Shown: positions 1-8,071, counted from the first letter of the stretch. The stretch: 34,142 nt of DNA from Streptomyces sp. NRRL S-337 (GCF_000720175.1 NZ_JOIX01000078.1:1-34142); one strand, 5' to 3'. Notes: generated by a model from the sequence alone, not told the origin. Numbers and translations: made by a program.

Positions 1-2678
1 GTTTCGGGGCGGGTGGGATCGTCGCGGCGCGGGCCGTCCAGGCGGGGGTTGTGCGGGGGGCGCTCGGGGCTGGGCTGTTGGGTGTGGTCCTGGACGATCT
101 GGGAGCCGTCGGGGCGGCGGTTGTTGCCGGGCGGCGTGGAGGGGGCGTCCTGGCGGGGGCCGTCCAGACGGCTGTCGTGCGGGGGCGGCGTCTGGTCGCG
201 GCGGGGGCCGTCGAGGCGGGGGTTGTAGGCGGGACGTTCCGGGGCGGGCCGCTGGGTGTGGTCCTGGATCGCCTGGGAACCGTCGGGGCGACGGCTGGTG
301 GGGCGTGCGGAAGCGTTTCCGTTGCTGGGGGAGTTGGCCGGCGCCTGGTTGGCGGAGGGGGTGCCCGTGCGGGGCGGGGTGGCGCTGGGCGGGGTGCTGG
401 TGGCGCGGGGTGCGGTGCCGGCCGTCGGAGCACCGCCCTGATGCGGGACTGCGCCCATCATCATCGGGCCGTTGGCCTGGGGGGAGTTGGGCTGGGCCTG
501 GGGGGTGGTGGGGCTGCTGGGGGCCGAGTTGGTGGGGTCGGCGGTGTGCTGGGTGGGCGGGGGGAGGGTGGCGGTGCCTGCGGACTGGGTGGTGACGGTG
601 GTGTCGTCGCTGCCGTCCACGGTCGGCATGGGGTCGCCGGGGGCCGGGTCGCGCTGCTGGATGGGCTGGCTGGACGGCGCGTGCTGGACCGGCGCGCCCT
701 GCGGGGTGCTGAGGTGCGGCACGGAGGGGCGGCCGCCGGCGCCACTGCTGGAGTTGTCGCCGTTGGTGGGGTTGGTACCGGTGGCGTCGTGGGAGCCGGA
801 ACCAGAGCCGGAGTCGGGGGTGTTGTCGCCGTACGAGGGCGGGTTGCCGGCTACCGCGTCGGTGGCCGGGGCCGCGGGAGTGGGCTGGGTGCCGACGTGG
901 TCGGTGTCCGGGCGGATTGCGTCGGGGGTGGTGTCCCGGGCGGGCTGGGTGCTGATGCCGTCGGTGTCGGGGCGGGCCGCGTCCGGGGTGGTGTCGTGCG
1001 CGGGTTGGGTGCTGATGCCGTCGGTGTCCGGGCGCGCGAAGTCGGGGGCGGTGTCCCGGGTGGGGTGAGTGCTGACGCCGTCCGTGTCGGGGCGGGCTGC
1101 CTCTGGAGTGTTGTCGTGCGTGGGCTGGGTGCTGACGCCGTCGGTGTCCGGGCGAGCCGCATCCGGGCGGGCCGCGTCCGGGGTGTTGTCGTGCGTCGGC
1201 TGGGTGCTGGTGCCGTCGGTGTCCGGGCGGGAGGTGTCCGGGCCGCCGTCGGGGGTGTGGGAGGGGGACGAGCCGTGGGAGCTGCTGTCGTTGCCGCCCG
1301 AGTAGCCCTCGTCGAAGGGGGAGCGCTGGTCCGGGGGCGGCAGCGGCTGGGACGGCGGGACGTCGTGCCTGGGCTGCGAGCCGTTCGGGGAGGAGTCGGA
1401 GCCGTCGGAGGTGTGGGAGTTACCAGAGTGAGGGGAGTTGCCCCCATCACCGGAATTACCGGAGTTACGGCCGTCACCGGAACTGTTGTCGGAGGTCGGA
1501 GTGGTGCCCGACGGGCGGGGGGTGTGGCTGCCGCCGCCATCGCTGGGGCGGTTGCCGTCCGAGCCGCCGTTGCCCGAGTCGTTGCCGCCGGTGCTGTGGG
1601 AGCCGCCCGACGAGCTGCTCGCGGAGTTGTTGCCGGAACCACCGCCGCTGGAGCTGCTGCTGGAGCCGCCGTCGTGCGAACCGCCGGAGCCCGATCCGGA
1701 GCCGGAGCCCGATCCGGAGCCGGAGCCCGATCCAGAGCCGCTGCCCGATCCAGAGCCGCTGCCAGAACCGGACCCGGATCCCGAGCCCGGTCCCGACCCC
1801 GAGCCCGACCCCGAGCCGGACCCGGAACCCGAGCCGCTCCCCGAATCGTTGGAGTGGCTGCCGCTGCCGCTGCCGCTGCCGCTATCACTGCCGCTGTCGC
1901 TGCTGCCGTGGTCGCCGTCGCCGCCGTGGCTGTTGCCGTGGCCGGCGGCGGAGTCGAGGCCGCCGCGGGCGCGGTGGCCGGCGCGGTGTCCGGCGCCGTC
2001 GCGGAGGCTCTCGCCGAGGGACTCGCCGGTGTTCTTGATCGCGTCGGTGGCGGCGCTCTGGCCCTCCTTGAGGGTCCGGCCGAGGTTGTAGCCGTTCTGC
2101 GCGCCGAAGTTCTGGTTGACGGTCTGGGCGATGATGTCCGAGACCATGGCCTCCAGGGCGGAGATCACCGGCTCCTTGGCGGCCTCCAGGATCGCGTCGA
2201 GCAGCTGCTTGGCGACCTCCTTGAGGATCTTGCGGACCATCTCGCGGGTGGCCAGGGTCGCCGCCGCGCCGCCGATTTCCGATAGGCCTAGTGTGAACGG
2301 TGCCGCGGCTTGCGCGGCGATGATTTCGGCCGCCAATATCGCCAATTGGGTGATGACGGCGATCTTCATGCCGATGACGAGTGCGGCGGCGGCCTCCAAG
2401 GTGAAGGCGATGACCTCGGCCGCTTCACGGGCGTCGTTGAAGTAGCCCGAGCCGCCGCCGAACTTGTCCCACGCCTTGCTGAAGCCCTCGATGGAGTCGC
2501 CGGCGTTCTGGCTGAGCACGTTCGACGCGGCGGTCGTGCCGGTGGCCTGGTGGCCCTCGACCTCCGAGGCGAACGTACGCCAGACATTGGCGCACTCGAT
2601 CAGCTTGTCCTCGTCGGCGGTGGGCCAGTCGAAGCCGAGCATCTCGAGGACCCACTCAAGAGCGTTCGGCAGCATCAT
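1..2678 (-). CDS. Large WXG100/CpnT-like protein with Ser-Gly and Pro-rich repeat stalk; C-terminus beyond window
   Basis: An unbroken minus-strand frame runs off the left edge, so only the first ~892 residues are seen. I chose the first of two adjacent ATG codons (2678) because GGGGGAG lies about 12 nt upstream. Residues ~1-80 ([17 protein letters not shown], then a Trp-rich helix) look like the WXG100-like head of CpnT-type toxins. Residues ~90-215 are helical, with a hydrophobic Ala/Ile-rich stretch that could insert in or lie on a membrane. From ~240 the chain becomes a Ser-Gly dipeptide tract, then Ser/Asn/Gly-rich sequence, then 20-residue acidic repeats, then Pro/Gln/Thr-rich sequence with RLDGPR repeats. 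This matches polymorphic toxins exported by type VII/ESX systems, whose toxic domain is C-terminal. That domain is not visible, so toxin activity is inference. It is the last gene of a minus-strand run with the two small genes upstream. Confidence 0.82.
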   Translation of the reverse strand, partial: MMLPNALEWVLEMLGFDWPTADEDKLIECANVWRTFASEVEGHQATGTTAASNVLSQNAGDSIEGFSKAWDKFGGGSGYFNDAREAAEVIAFTLEAAAALVIGMKIAVITQLAILAAEIIAAQAAAPFTLGLSEIGGAAATLATREMVRKILKEVAKQLLDAILEAAKEPVISALEAMVSDIIAQTVNQNFGAQNGYNLGRTLKEGQSAATDAIKNTGESLGESLRDGAGHRAGHRARGGLDSAAGHGNSHGGDGDHGSSDSGSDSGSGSGSGSHSNDSGSGSGSGSGSGSGSGSGPGSGSGSGSGSGSGSGSGSGSGSGSGSGSGSGSGSGGSHDGGSSSSSSGGGSGNNSASSSSGGSHSTGGNDSGNGGSDGNRPSDGGGSHTPRPSGTTPTSDNSSGDGRNSGNSGDGGNSPHSGNSHTSDGSDSSPNGSQPRHDVPPSQPLPPPDQRSPFDEGYSGGNDSSSHGSSPSHTPDGGPDTSRPDTDGTSTQPTHDNTPDAARPDAARPDTDGVSTQPTHDNTPEAARPDTDGVSTHPTRDTAPDFARPDTDGISTQPAHDTTPDAARPDTDGISTQPARDTTPDAIRPDTDHVGTQPTPAAPATDAVAGNPPSYGDNTPDSGSGSGSHDATGTNPTNGDNSSSGAGGRPSVPHLSTPQGAPVQHAPSSQPIQQRDPAPGDPMPTVDGSDDTTVTTQSAGTATLPPPTQHTADPTNSAPSSPTTPQAQPNSPQANGPMMMGAVPHQGGAPTAGTAPRATSTPPSATPPRTGTPSANQAPANSPSNGNASARPTSRRPDGSQAIQDHTQRPAPERPAYNPRLDGPRRDQTPPPHDSRLDGPRQDAPSTPPGNNRRPDGSQIVQDHTQQPSPERPPHNPRLDGPRRDDPTRPE
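21..293 (-). repeat. Two 99-bp coding repeats (33 residues each)
   Basis: Within the large toxin-like gene, two 33-residue units lie at 195-293 and 21-119. Each begins RRPDGSQ and ends [10 protein letters not shown], with QDHTQ and PERP between. The 25-residue linker carries a third partial unit (SRLDGPRQD). The period is 174 bp. The array may continue past the left edge. Confidence 0.85.
852..1229 (-). repeat. Six tandem 20-residue (60-bp) acidic Pro/Thr repeats
   Basis: Six in-frame units of the type RPDTDG(T/V/I)STQPxxDxTPDAA lie in the stalk. Unit boundaries on the minus strand are 1229-1155 (25 residues, with an extra RPDAA), 1154-1095, 1094-1035, 1034-975, 974-915 and 914-852 (degenerate, [11 protein letters not shown]). 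All unit lengths are multiples of 3, so the frame is kept. The composition suggests an extended, disordered spacer. Confidence 0.9.
1681..1896 (-). repeat. Ser-Gly dipeptide tract (low-complexity coding repeat)
   Basis: About 70 residues are almost pure Ser-Gly, broken by a few Asp, Asn, His and one Pro. The codons alternate among TCG, TCC, AGC and GGC/GGG, so the protein repeat is not explained by a simple DNA microsatellite. It separates the helical head from the repeat stalk, as a flexible linker would. Confidence 0.85.
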
Positions 2679-2850
2679 GGACAAGGTGGAGCTCCCCCGT
2701 GAAATGTGCGCATATCGGCGTGGTGCGGATGAGGGCCTCGCGGGGAGGCTCGCTCGTCAGAAGGGCGTCAGAAGGCGTCGGAAAGGCGTCGGAAGGTGGA
2801 GCCCGGCTGGGTGTGTGGTCCAGCCAGGCCGGGTGTTCCGGCTGGTGGGC

Positions 2851-3360
2851 TCAGTTCTTGGCCGGGTACCAGGCGGTTCTGACGACCTCGTCGGGCTGCT
2901 GCTGCTTCGTCGGGTCCTGCCAGGCCTGTTGGTTGTCGACGTGCTGCTTGATCAGCGCCTCGTTGAAGTCCTCGTTCTCCGCGTGGTTCTTGGACATATC
3001 GGTCAGTGCCTTGCCGATTTCCTGGAGCTTCGCGGAGAGGTGGCCCATCGACTCGTACATGCCGTCACGTACGCCCTCGTAGGCCACGCCGAACTTCTCG
3101 CCGAGGTCGTCGTCGCCCCATGGTGGAGCGCCGTCCTTGCTGTCGAACGTTGTCAGTCCGCTTATGAACTGCTGGCCGAACGACTTGTCCTCCGGCTTGG
3201 GTGCGTTCGAGGGGTCGGCCGGCGGGCCGGCGCCCAGCGCACTCAGGCCGTTCATCAGCCGCGCCACGGACTGGTAGAAGTCCTCGCCGAGCTTGGTGAA
3301 GTTCGTGCCCTCGGACTTGAGGGACTCCACATCGGTTTGAAAACCGCCTGCTCCGGCCAC
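2851..3360 (-). CDS. ESX-type helical protein (WXG100-like partner)
   Basis: This 169-residue soluble protein has no signal peptide or membrane segment. It starts with GTG at 3360, with a G-run (GGGGGG) just upstream. The N-terminal ~45 residues (FQTDVESLKSEGTNFTKLGEDF) form an amphipathic helix, a Gly/Pro-rich loop follows, and residues ~85-145 form a second long helical region ending in charged, Gln-rich sequence. It resembles actinobacterial ESX substrates or partners that sit next to CpnT-like toxins, although no clear central WXG turn is visible. Its stop lies 172 nt before the toxin-like gene's start on the same strand. I infer a co-secreted partner or chaperone for the large protein; no enzymatic motif is present. 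Confidence 0.6.
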   Translation of the reverse strand: MAGAGGFQTDVESLKSEGTNFTKLGEDFYQSVARLMNGLSALGAGPPADPSNAPKPEDKSFGQQFISGLTTFDSKDGAPPWGDDDLGEKFGVAYEGVRDGMYESMGHLSAKLQEIGKALTDMSKNHAENEDFNEALIKQHVDNQQAWQDPTKQQQPDEVVRTAWYPAKN

Positions 3361-3373
3361 AACGCCCCCCGCG

Positions 3374-3403
3374 TTCGTAATGGTTACCCAATGAGATGTT
3401 CAA
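3374..3403 (-). promoter_or_regulatory. Possible promoter for the ESX-type gene
   Basis: On the minus strand TTGAAC (3403-3398) is followed after 17-18 nt by TTACGA/TACGAA (3380-3374), in an A/T-rich island between two genes. Initiation would fall only a few nt before the GTG at 3360. This would allow the ESX-type and toxin-like genes to be expressed apart from the gene upstream. Confidence 0.3.
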
Positions 3404-3475
3404 GGTAAAGCTTAGCGGGGCTGGCTGACACCCTGACAGTGAAGTCGCCCCCGGACAGTGATGCCGCCCCCCGCC

Positions 3476-3949
3476 TTACTCCCCCGACTCCTGGCGGCTA
3501 CGGAGTCGGTGGTAGTACTCCTCCGCACGCTTCGGGGGGTAGTTGGGAATGTAGGTCACCTTGCCGGTGTCCTTCGCGATGATGATGTTGCTCCCACCAG
3601 GCTCCGCGGGCGGGGCGGTGGGGTCCTCCGGGAGTGGCCAGCCCAACTGGATCAGGTAGCCGAGGTCGAATTCGTGGACGAGCAGGCTGACGGGGGCGCC
3701 GGGTGAGCCGACGTCGGGGAAGAGCTGGTGGCCGATTTCCAGCGCCTCGTCCGCATTCGCCGGGACGCGCCAAGGGCCCTCGTCCGCCACCTCTGGGGGC
3801 AGCGGCGGAGGTGTGGGAGGCAGCGACCCGTTGCTCCCCGTCAGCCCGTTCCCTGCCGGGTTGCCTCCCGCCGGGCTGCTGCCCGTCAGGCCGCTTGCCG
3901 TTGGGTCGCCTACCGTCGGGCTGCCGCCCGTCTGGTCGGAATCGGTCAC
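3476..3949 (-). CDS. Small protein with Gly/Pro-rich head; possible immunity-like protein
   Basis: This 157-residue protein starts with GTG at 3949, chosen for a perfect AGGAGG 7 nt upstream. Residues 1-50 are low complexity (repeated GLTGS and GGNPAG, then PPTPPPLPP). Residues ~58-157 look like a compact alpha/beta domain: a helix (ADEALEIGHQLF), strands (VSLLVHEFDLGYLIQLGW), then GGSNIIIAKDTGKVTYIPNYPP and a closing helix. The D-T-G-x-V strand recalls Imm35/YrhB-type immunity proteins, but this is a weak resemblance by eye. Its place as first gene of a run ending in a toxin-like protein supports a protective role by context only. Confidence 0.5.
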   Translation of the reverse strand: MTDSDQTGGSPTVGDPTASGLTGSSPAGGNPAGNGLTGSNGSLPPTPPPLPPEVADEGPWRVPANADEALEIGHQLFPDVGSPGAPVSLLVHEFDLGYLIQLGWPLPEDPTAPPAEPGGSNIIIAKDTGKVTYIPNYPPKRAEEYYHRLRSRQESGE

Positions 3950-4121
3950 GTTGTTGCCTCCTGAGTGCTGATTCGGTCGACGATCCCGTCGACGATGGCC
4001 AACTTAACTCACGCGCTGATGGCCTGATCGGTTCGCCCGAGGGCGCGACGGGTCTGCATCTCCTACCCGATGCCGTCGGTTCCCACTGGTGCTGTCGGTG
4101 TGCTGACTCGAATCGGAGTGC

Positions 4122-4919
4122 CTACTCGAAGTTGACCAGCGACAGCCAGAACTCCAGCAGGTCCGCATCGCCGGTGACGGTGAAGGCCTCCTGGTCGGAG
4201 GAGCGGCGGCCGTAGATGAGGAGCAGGAGGTCGGTCAGCGGGGCGCTGACGGAGACGGCGGCCGGCTCCTTGGCGCGTCGCCAGGCCAGAGCTTCGCCGG
4301 TGAGGTCGACGAGCCAGTCGGCGGCGGCCTCCGGCGGGGTGTCCATGGCGTGGAAGTGAAGCGTGCGGCCGGGGGCCAGGAGGGCGCGCCGGTCGGGGTG
4401 GTAGTCGAACATCTCGGGCAGTGAGCCGAGTTCCATCCACTCGTCGAGGGCGTCGAGGGCGACCGGCTGGGTGACGGAGAAGTCGGTGTTCAGGGCGAGG
4501 GCGGCGTCGGCCCGGTGGATGACCGTCTCGTGGCACATACGGCGTGCGAAGAAGCGAGGGCTCCCGGAGGGCAGCGGGGTCCAGATCCTGGCGTCCGGGC
4601 CGGCGGTGCGGAGCGCCGCGGCGAGCAGCTCCGCACCGTCGATGAGCCAGCCGGCGAGGGCGGCGGGCGGCTCGGTGGTGTCCCGGGAGAGGACGCGCAG
4701 GGCGGTGTCGGGCGGGGGTGCGGTGGCCCGGGTCCGTACGACCTCCGCGACCCAGCGGTGGGCCTCGCCCAGGTGGCGCACCAGCTGGGCGAGGTTCCAG
4801 TCCGGGCAGGACGGTACGAGGGGGCTGAGGTCCGTGTCCTCCGTGAGGGCGGAGCCCAGCAGGAGGGACTGGGTGACGATTTCGGTGCAGTGGCTCTCGT
4901 AATCCATGGCGGGGGGCAT
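4122..4919 (-). CDS. Maleylpyruvate isomerase/DinB-fold metalloenzyme (MDMPI family)
   Basis: This is a 265-residue protein. The N-terminal domain shows the four-helix DinB/MDMPI pattern: CPDWNLAQLVRHLGEAHRW with H49, and MCHETVIHRADAA with E131 and H135. These match the His...Glu-x3-His metal triad of mycothiol-dependent maleylpyruvate isomerases. Residues ~190-265 form the small C-terminal domain seen in many actinobacterial members. Such enzymes use mycothiol in isomerase or S-transferase reactions; the substrate here cannot be read. I chose the first ATG (4919) because a TANNNT hexamer sits exactly 6 nt upstream, predicting a leaderless message. A second ATG lies 12 nt inside. It is a single gene, divergent from the PH-like membrane protein. 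Confidence 0.85.
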   Translation of the reverse strand: MPPAMDYESHCTEIVTQSLLLGSALTEDTDLSPLVPSCPDWNLAQLVRHLGEAHRWVAEVVRTRATAPPPDTALRVLSRDTTEPPAALAGWLIDGAELLAAALRTAGPDARIWTPLPSGSPRFFARRMCHETVIHRADAALALNTDFSVTQPVALDALDEWMELGSLPEMFDYHPDRRALLAPGRTLHFHAMDTPPEAAADWLVDLTGEALAWRRAKEPAAVSVSAPLTDLLLLIYGRRSSDQEAFTVTGDADLLEFWLSLVNFE

Positions 4920-4925
4920 GACGTC

Positions 4926-4931
4926 ACCGTA
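4926..4931 (-). promoter_or_regulatory. -10 hexamer TACGGT of a predicted leaderless promoter
   Basis: TACGGT is followed by GACGTC and then the ATG at 4919, a 6-nt gap. The start codon is embedded in the palindrome TGACGTCA (4918-4925). GACGTCACCG recurs at 4960-4969, 40 bp away. Confidence 0.5.
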
Positions 4932-5167
4932 GGCGGCATTACGGACAACGCCCGGCTACGACGTCACCGAGGCGTTGGGTCCTGTCGGCGGTCGTCCGAC
5001 CGGGGCCGGCGGACGCCGGCGAGCGGCCTTGGCGGTCCCTTGGTGGTCCCCTTGGCGGACGACGGGGCGTTCTTCGCGAGTCCTTGACGAGTGCGCCGCA
5101 GCCCGGGAGTGGGCACTCGCCGCACGGCCGGATCCCGCGCCTCGCATGGCCGCTTTCCGGCGCCCGT

Positions 5168-5200
5168 GTCAACGCCACGTCATCGGCACGTCAAGGTTGG
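5168..5200 (+). promoter_or_regulatory. Three 11-bp direct repeats, possible OmpR/PhoP-type site
   Basis: GTCAACGCCAC, GTCATCGGCAC and GTCAAGGTTGG lie head to tail at 5168, 5179 and 5190. The exact 11-bp phase is the geometry of OmpR-family response-regulator sites, including the Streptomyces PHO box. It lies 55 bp before the -10 of the gene at 5267. The rest of the 4920-5266 gap shows only scattered ACGTCA motifs. Confidence 0.3.
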
Positions 5201-5254
5201 GAGCGGCCGCATCAGTGCCCTGTAAACGCCTGGGGAGGGCCCGGTGCGCCGCCC

Positions 5255-5260
5255 TAGCGT
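5255..5260 (+). promoter_or_regulatory. -10 hexamer TAGCGT of a predicted leaderless promoter
   Basis: TAGCGT, then CGAGGC, then the ATG at 5267 (6-nt gap). There is no usable Shine-Dalgarno sequence. No convincing -35 is seen at 16-18 nt. Confidence 0.5.
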
Positions 5261-5266
5261 CGAGGC

Positions 5267-5896
5267 ATGGGACGGCGACGGGGCCTGGGGCCCGGCTTCA
5301 CGAAGGACGGGGACGGCGGGGGCGACGACGGAGGACGACGGGTCGCGTGGCGGCTGCCGGTCGCCCGGTCGGCGATCCCCCCGCCCTTGCCCGCGAACGG
5401 CACCGTTCACGACCGGACCTGGCTGCCCGAGTTGCGCGCCACGCTCTGCTGCACGGCCGGGCTGCTCGTCGTCATGTTGCTGCTCGACCTCGCCAACGGG
5501 ACGCTCACGCCGTGGCGCGCCGGGTGCTGGGTGGCCGTCGCGCTGGTGCTGTTCGCGGTCCTCTTCCCGCCACGGGTGACGGCCGGGGACGGCTGGCTGA
5601 GGTCCCGTGGGCTGGTGTGCGGGCACCGGGTCGAGACCGACCGGCTCGTCGCCGTACGGCGCACCGACGGGATGGCGCCGCGGCTGGTGCTCCGTGACGC
5701 CCGGGGCGGCCGGGTCGAGCTGGATCCCAAGGTCCTCGGCGCCAACCCCGTGCTGTGGCACCGTCTCGACCAGGGCGTCCGCCGGTCCCGTGAGCGCGGA
5801 CTGCTGCGCTGCGGCGCGGCGACGCTCCAGGTGCTGGCGGACCGGATCGATCAGGAGGGCGCACGGGCGGTGTTCGAGGCGTCCGGGCTGGAGTGA
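5267..5896 (+). CDS. PH-domain-like two-pass membrane protein
   Basis: This 209-residue protein has a charged, Gly/Arg-rich head (1-35) and two hydrophobic segments (about 59-75 and 85-101). A cytoplasmic domain follows (WLRSRGLVCGHRV...LVAVRR...LVLRDARGGRVELDPKVL) in the beta-strand pattern of the bacterial PH-like domains (bPH) found in many Streptomyces membrane proteins. Function is unknown; such domains usually anchor or scaffold. The start is set by the TANNNT-6 nt-ATG arrangement. It converges with the SDR gene downstream, and short palindromic repeats cover its stop region. Confidence 0.65.
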   Translation: MGRRRGLGPGFTKDGDGGGDDGGRRVAWRLPVARSAIPPPLPANGTVHDRTWLPELRATLCCTAGLLVVMLLLDLANGTLTPWRAGCWVAVALVLFAVLFPPRVTAGDGWLRSRGLVCGHRVETDRLVAVRRTDGMAPRLVLRDARGGRVELDPKVLGANPVLWHRLDQGVRRSRERGLLRCGAATLQVLADRIDQEGARAVFEASGLE

Positions 5897-5921
5897 GTGC
5901 GCGGCCGGTCGGCGCGGGGTG

Positions 5922-5976
5922 GGCCGGAGTGAGCGCTCAGTGGGTCGGCACGGGGCGGCCGGAGTGAGCGCTCAGT
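5922..5976. repeat. Twin 20-bp repeats with TGAGCGCTCA palindromes in a convergent gap
   Basis: GGCCGGAGTGAGCGCTCAGT occurs at 5922-5941 and 5957-5976, 35 bp apart. Each holds the perfect palindrome TGAGCGCTCA. A degenerate third copy (GGAGTGAGTGCGC) at 5890 covers the upstream gene's stop codon. It could act as a weak bidirectional terminator; no T-run follows. Confidence 0.6.
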
Positions 5977-5990
5977 CGGTGCTCAGGACC

Positions 5991-6923
5991 TCAGGACCCG
6001 CTGAAGTCGTACCGCACGCCGGTCAGTTGCTCCGAGGCGGCCCAGAGTCGCTCGCCGTTCGCGTCCTTCTTCGTCCAGGGGGCGCGGAAGGACTGCGCCG
6101 GAGCGCCGCGCAGCCCGTTGCGTGGGCCGACGAAGGAATCCGGCCGCATGTGCGGGGCGGTGGCCGCGCAGAGGGTGCCCAGCGCGCCGCCCTCCGCGGG
6201 CTGGGCGATCAGGCGGTTGCCCAGCTCGATGACCCGTTCCGCCGCGTTGCGGCCTTCCATCCGGGCGCCCGCGGTCTGCAGGTTGGTGGCCGCGTAACCG
6301 GGGTGCGAGGCGGCCGCGACGAGTGGCGAACCGGCCGCCGCGAGCCGCCGGGTCAGCTCGTGGACGAAGAGCAGATTGGCGCTCTTGGAACGGCCGTAGG
6401 CGATCCAACGCCCGTACGAGCGCTCGCTGTTGAGGTCGTCGTGATCCAGGTCGGCGAGCGCGTGCAGCATGCTGGAGACGGACACGATGCGGGCTCCCGG
6501 GGTGGCCAGCAGCCGGGGGAGCAGTAGTCCGGTGAGCGCGAAGTGGCCGAGGTGGTTGGTGCCGAACTGCATCTCGAAGCCGTCGGCGGTGGTGCGGTAC
6601 GGCAGAGCCATCACGCCCGCGTTGTTGATGAGCAGGTCGAGACGGTCGCCGGTGAGGTCGTCGAGGGTGGCCGCGAAGTCCCGTACGGAGGTGAGGTCGG
6701 CGAGGTCGAGCGGCCGGAACTCCGCTTCGGCGGTGGGGACTTCGGTGCGCAGCCGGTCCAGGGCCGCCTTGCCGCGCGAGGCGCTGCGGCAGGCCAGCAC
6801 CACGCGGGCGCCGCGCCGCGCCAGTTCGCGCGCGGTGATGTAGCCGATGCCGCTGTTCGCGCCCGTGACCACCGCCGAGCGGCCGGTCTGGTCGGGGATG
6901 TGGCTGGTGTTCCACCGGGTCAC
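5991..6923 (-). CDS. Short-chain dehydrogenase/reductase (SDR)
   Basis: This 310-residue protein has all classical SDR elements: TGANSGIG for NAD(P) binding (20-27), a basic residue after beta-2 (CRSASRGK) suggesting NADPH, D73-L74 in the DLADL segment, NNAG (100-103), a catalytic Ser near 150, and Y176-x3-K180. The C-terminal third (GALGTLCAAT, FVGP, ERLWAASEQLTG) resembles the retinol-dehydrogenase/protochlorophyllide-reductase-like SDRs common in actinomycetes. The substrate is unknown. GTG at 6923 is chosen because GGAGGAG lies 7 nt upstream; the frame extends 42 codons further but that part reads as Pro/Arg-rich noncoding sequence. A 151-bp gap separates it from the ArsR gene upstream, so it is probably transcribed separately. 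Confidence 0.9.
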   Translation of the reverse strand: MTRWNTSHIPDQTGRSAVVTGANSGIGYITARELARRGARVVLACRSASRGKAALDRLRTEVPTAEAEFRPLDLADLTSVRDFAATLDDLTGDRLDLLINNAGVMALPYRTTADGFEMQFGTNHLGHFALTGLLLPRLLATPGARIVSVSSMLHALADLDHDDLNSERSYGRWIAYGRSKSANLLFVHELTRRLAAAGSPLVAAASHPGYAATNLQTAGARMEGRNAAERVIELGNRLIAQPAEGGALGTLCAATAPHMRPDSFVGPRNGLRGAPAQSFRAPWTKKDANGERLWAASEQLTGVRYDFSGS

Positions 6924-7074
6924 GCCTGCACTCCTCCCTACGGGGCCGGCGGCCGGAGGGCGTGGGGCCAGCGGCCGACGAGCCGACGGATCACCCACCC
7001 TACGCCCGAGTAGCTGGCGCGCGGCGGCGGGCCCGGGTCGCCCTACCACCTGCGGCCCTCCGGTCCTCCGGTCC

Positions 7075-7515
7075 TCACTCGCCCTCCGCCAGTCGCTTGA
7101 TTGCGGCCAGGCGGGTGTCCCAGGCGGCGGCCAGCCGGTCCATCCAGCGGGCGGTGATCCCGAGCCGCTCCGGTACGACCCGGTAGCGCGCCTCCCGGCC
7201 CGCCCGGTGGCCGACGACCAGCCCGGCCCGGTCCAGGACGCCGAGGTGTTTGACGATGGCCTGGCGGCTGACCGGCAGCTCCGCCGCGAGGACCGTGGCG
7301 GTCGCCTCGCCGTGGTCAGCGAGGGCGTCGAGTATCCGGCGGCGGGTCGGGTCCGCCAGTGCGGCGAACACCTCCGCCACGGCGTCCCGGGGCGGTTCCC
7401 CGCCCGCCCCCTGTCGGGGCGATTCCCCGCCCGCGGCCCTGCCGTCCGCCGTCCTGCCGTCCGCGGTCCCGCCGTCCGCCGTCCCGTCGTCCGCCCCCCT
7501 CCCGTCCGTCGTCAT
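7075..7515 (-). CDS. ArsR-family winged-helix repressor
   Basis: This 146-residue protein has a disordered, repeated head (1-43, GGTADGRTADGRAAGG), then a typical ArsR winged helix: VFAALADPTRRRILDALADHGEATATVLAAELPVSR, with the recognition helix QAIVKHLGVLDRAGLV (86-100) and the wing VGHRAGREARYRVVP. No metal-binding Cys pair is visible, so it is not a classical metalloregulator. Its ATG overlaps the stop of the SRPBCC gene (ATGA), so the two are coupled. ArsR/SRPBCC pairs are common and usually autoregulated. Two GCAACC-N4-GGTTGC-type sites lie before the operon. The inducer is unknown. Confidence 0.88.
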   Translation of the reverse strand: MTTDGRGADDGTADGGTADGRTADGRAAGGESPRQGAGGEPPRDAVAEVFAALADPTRRRILDALADHGEATATVLAAELPVSRQAIVKHLGVLDRAGLVVGHRAGREARYRVVPERLGITARWMDRLAAAWDTRLAAIKRLAEGE

Positions 7516-8036
7516 GCCGCGAGCCGCTCCGTGTACCGCCGGACGTTCTCCATCTGGGCGGTCCAGCCCTCGGAGTGGCTCTCGTACCCGGCGGTCTTGA
7601 TCCGGTCCTCGGGGATCTCGATCTCGGCGAAGCCGGTCTCCACGACGCGCAGGCGGGTGCCGCCGTCGCCCTCCGGTGTCAGGGTGAACTCGACGAGGGT
7701 GGAGTTGCCCTCGACGGCCACCTCGCCCGGGTGGGCGCTGGCCCAGCGGTACGAGAAGCGGTGCGGCGGGTCCACGGTGACGATGGTGGTCGGGAACCGG
7801 CCGTACTCGCCGTGGTCGAGGTGCATGATCCCGCCGGGGCGGAGGTCGACCGGGGTCGGTTCGCCCTGGCCGAACCACGAGCCGACGTGCTCGGGCTCGG
7901 TGAGGACCGCCCAGACCCGCTCGACGGGCGCGGCGATGCTGATCTCCCGCTCGATCCGGTTGCGGTTGCCGTTGCGGTTGCCGTCGCGGTCGTCGCCGCG
8001 TTCGTCGGTGCTGTTGCTGTTGCTGGGGGTGCTCAT
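7512..8036 (-). CDS. SRPBCC/AHSA1-domain protein
   Basis: This 174-residue protein carries an AHSA1-type START-fold domain from about residue 28: IEREISIAAPVERVWAVLTEPEHVGSWFG, then VDLRPGGIMHLDHGEYGRFPTTIVTVDPPHRFSYRW, then LVEFTLTPEGDGGTRLRVVETGF, ending in a long helix (EGWTAQMENVRRYTERLAA). These proteins bind small hydrophobic ligands; the ligand is unknown. Residues 1-27 are a polar Asn/Arg/Asp repeat (GDDRDGNRNGNRN). The ATG at 8036 has GGAGG about 7 nt upstream. It is the first gene of a two-gene operon with the ArsR repressor (4-bp overlap). Confidence 0.87.
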   Translation of the reverse strand: MSTPSNSNSTDERGDDRDGNRNGNRNRIEREISIAAPVERVWAVLTEPEHVGSWFGQGEPTPVDLRPGGIMHLDHGEYGRFPTTIVTVDPPHRFSYRWASAHPGEVAVEGNSTLVEFTLTPEGDGGTRLRVVETGFAEIEIPEDRIKTAGYESHSEGWTAQMENVRRYTERLAA

Positions 8037-8071
8037 GGGGTGCCTCCTGGCGTTCTGGCGATGCTCCCTTG

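Noticed and set aside
51..2285. Long plus-strand open frame opposite the toxin-like gene
   Set aside because: It is a Gly/Val/Arg-rich artefact of G+C bias. The minus-strand frame has a recognisable WXG100-like head, ordered repeats and a Shine-Dalgarno sequence.
6924..7049. N-terminal extension of the SDR gene
   Set aside because: The 42 extra codons are Pro/Arg-rich, and a strong GGAGGAG sits 7 nt before the GTG at 6923.
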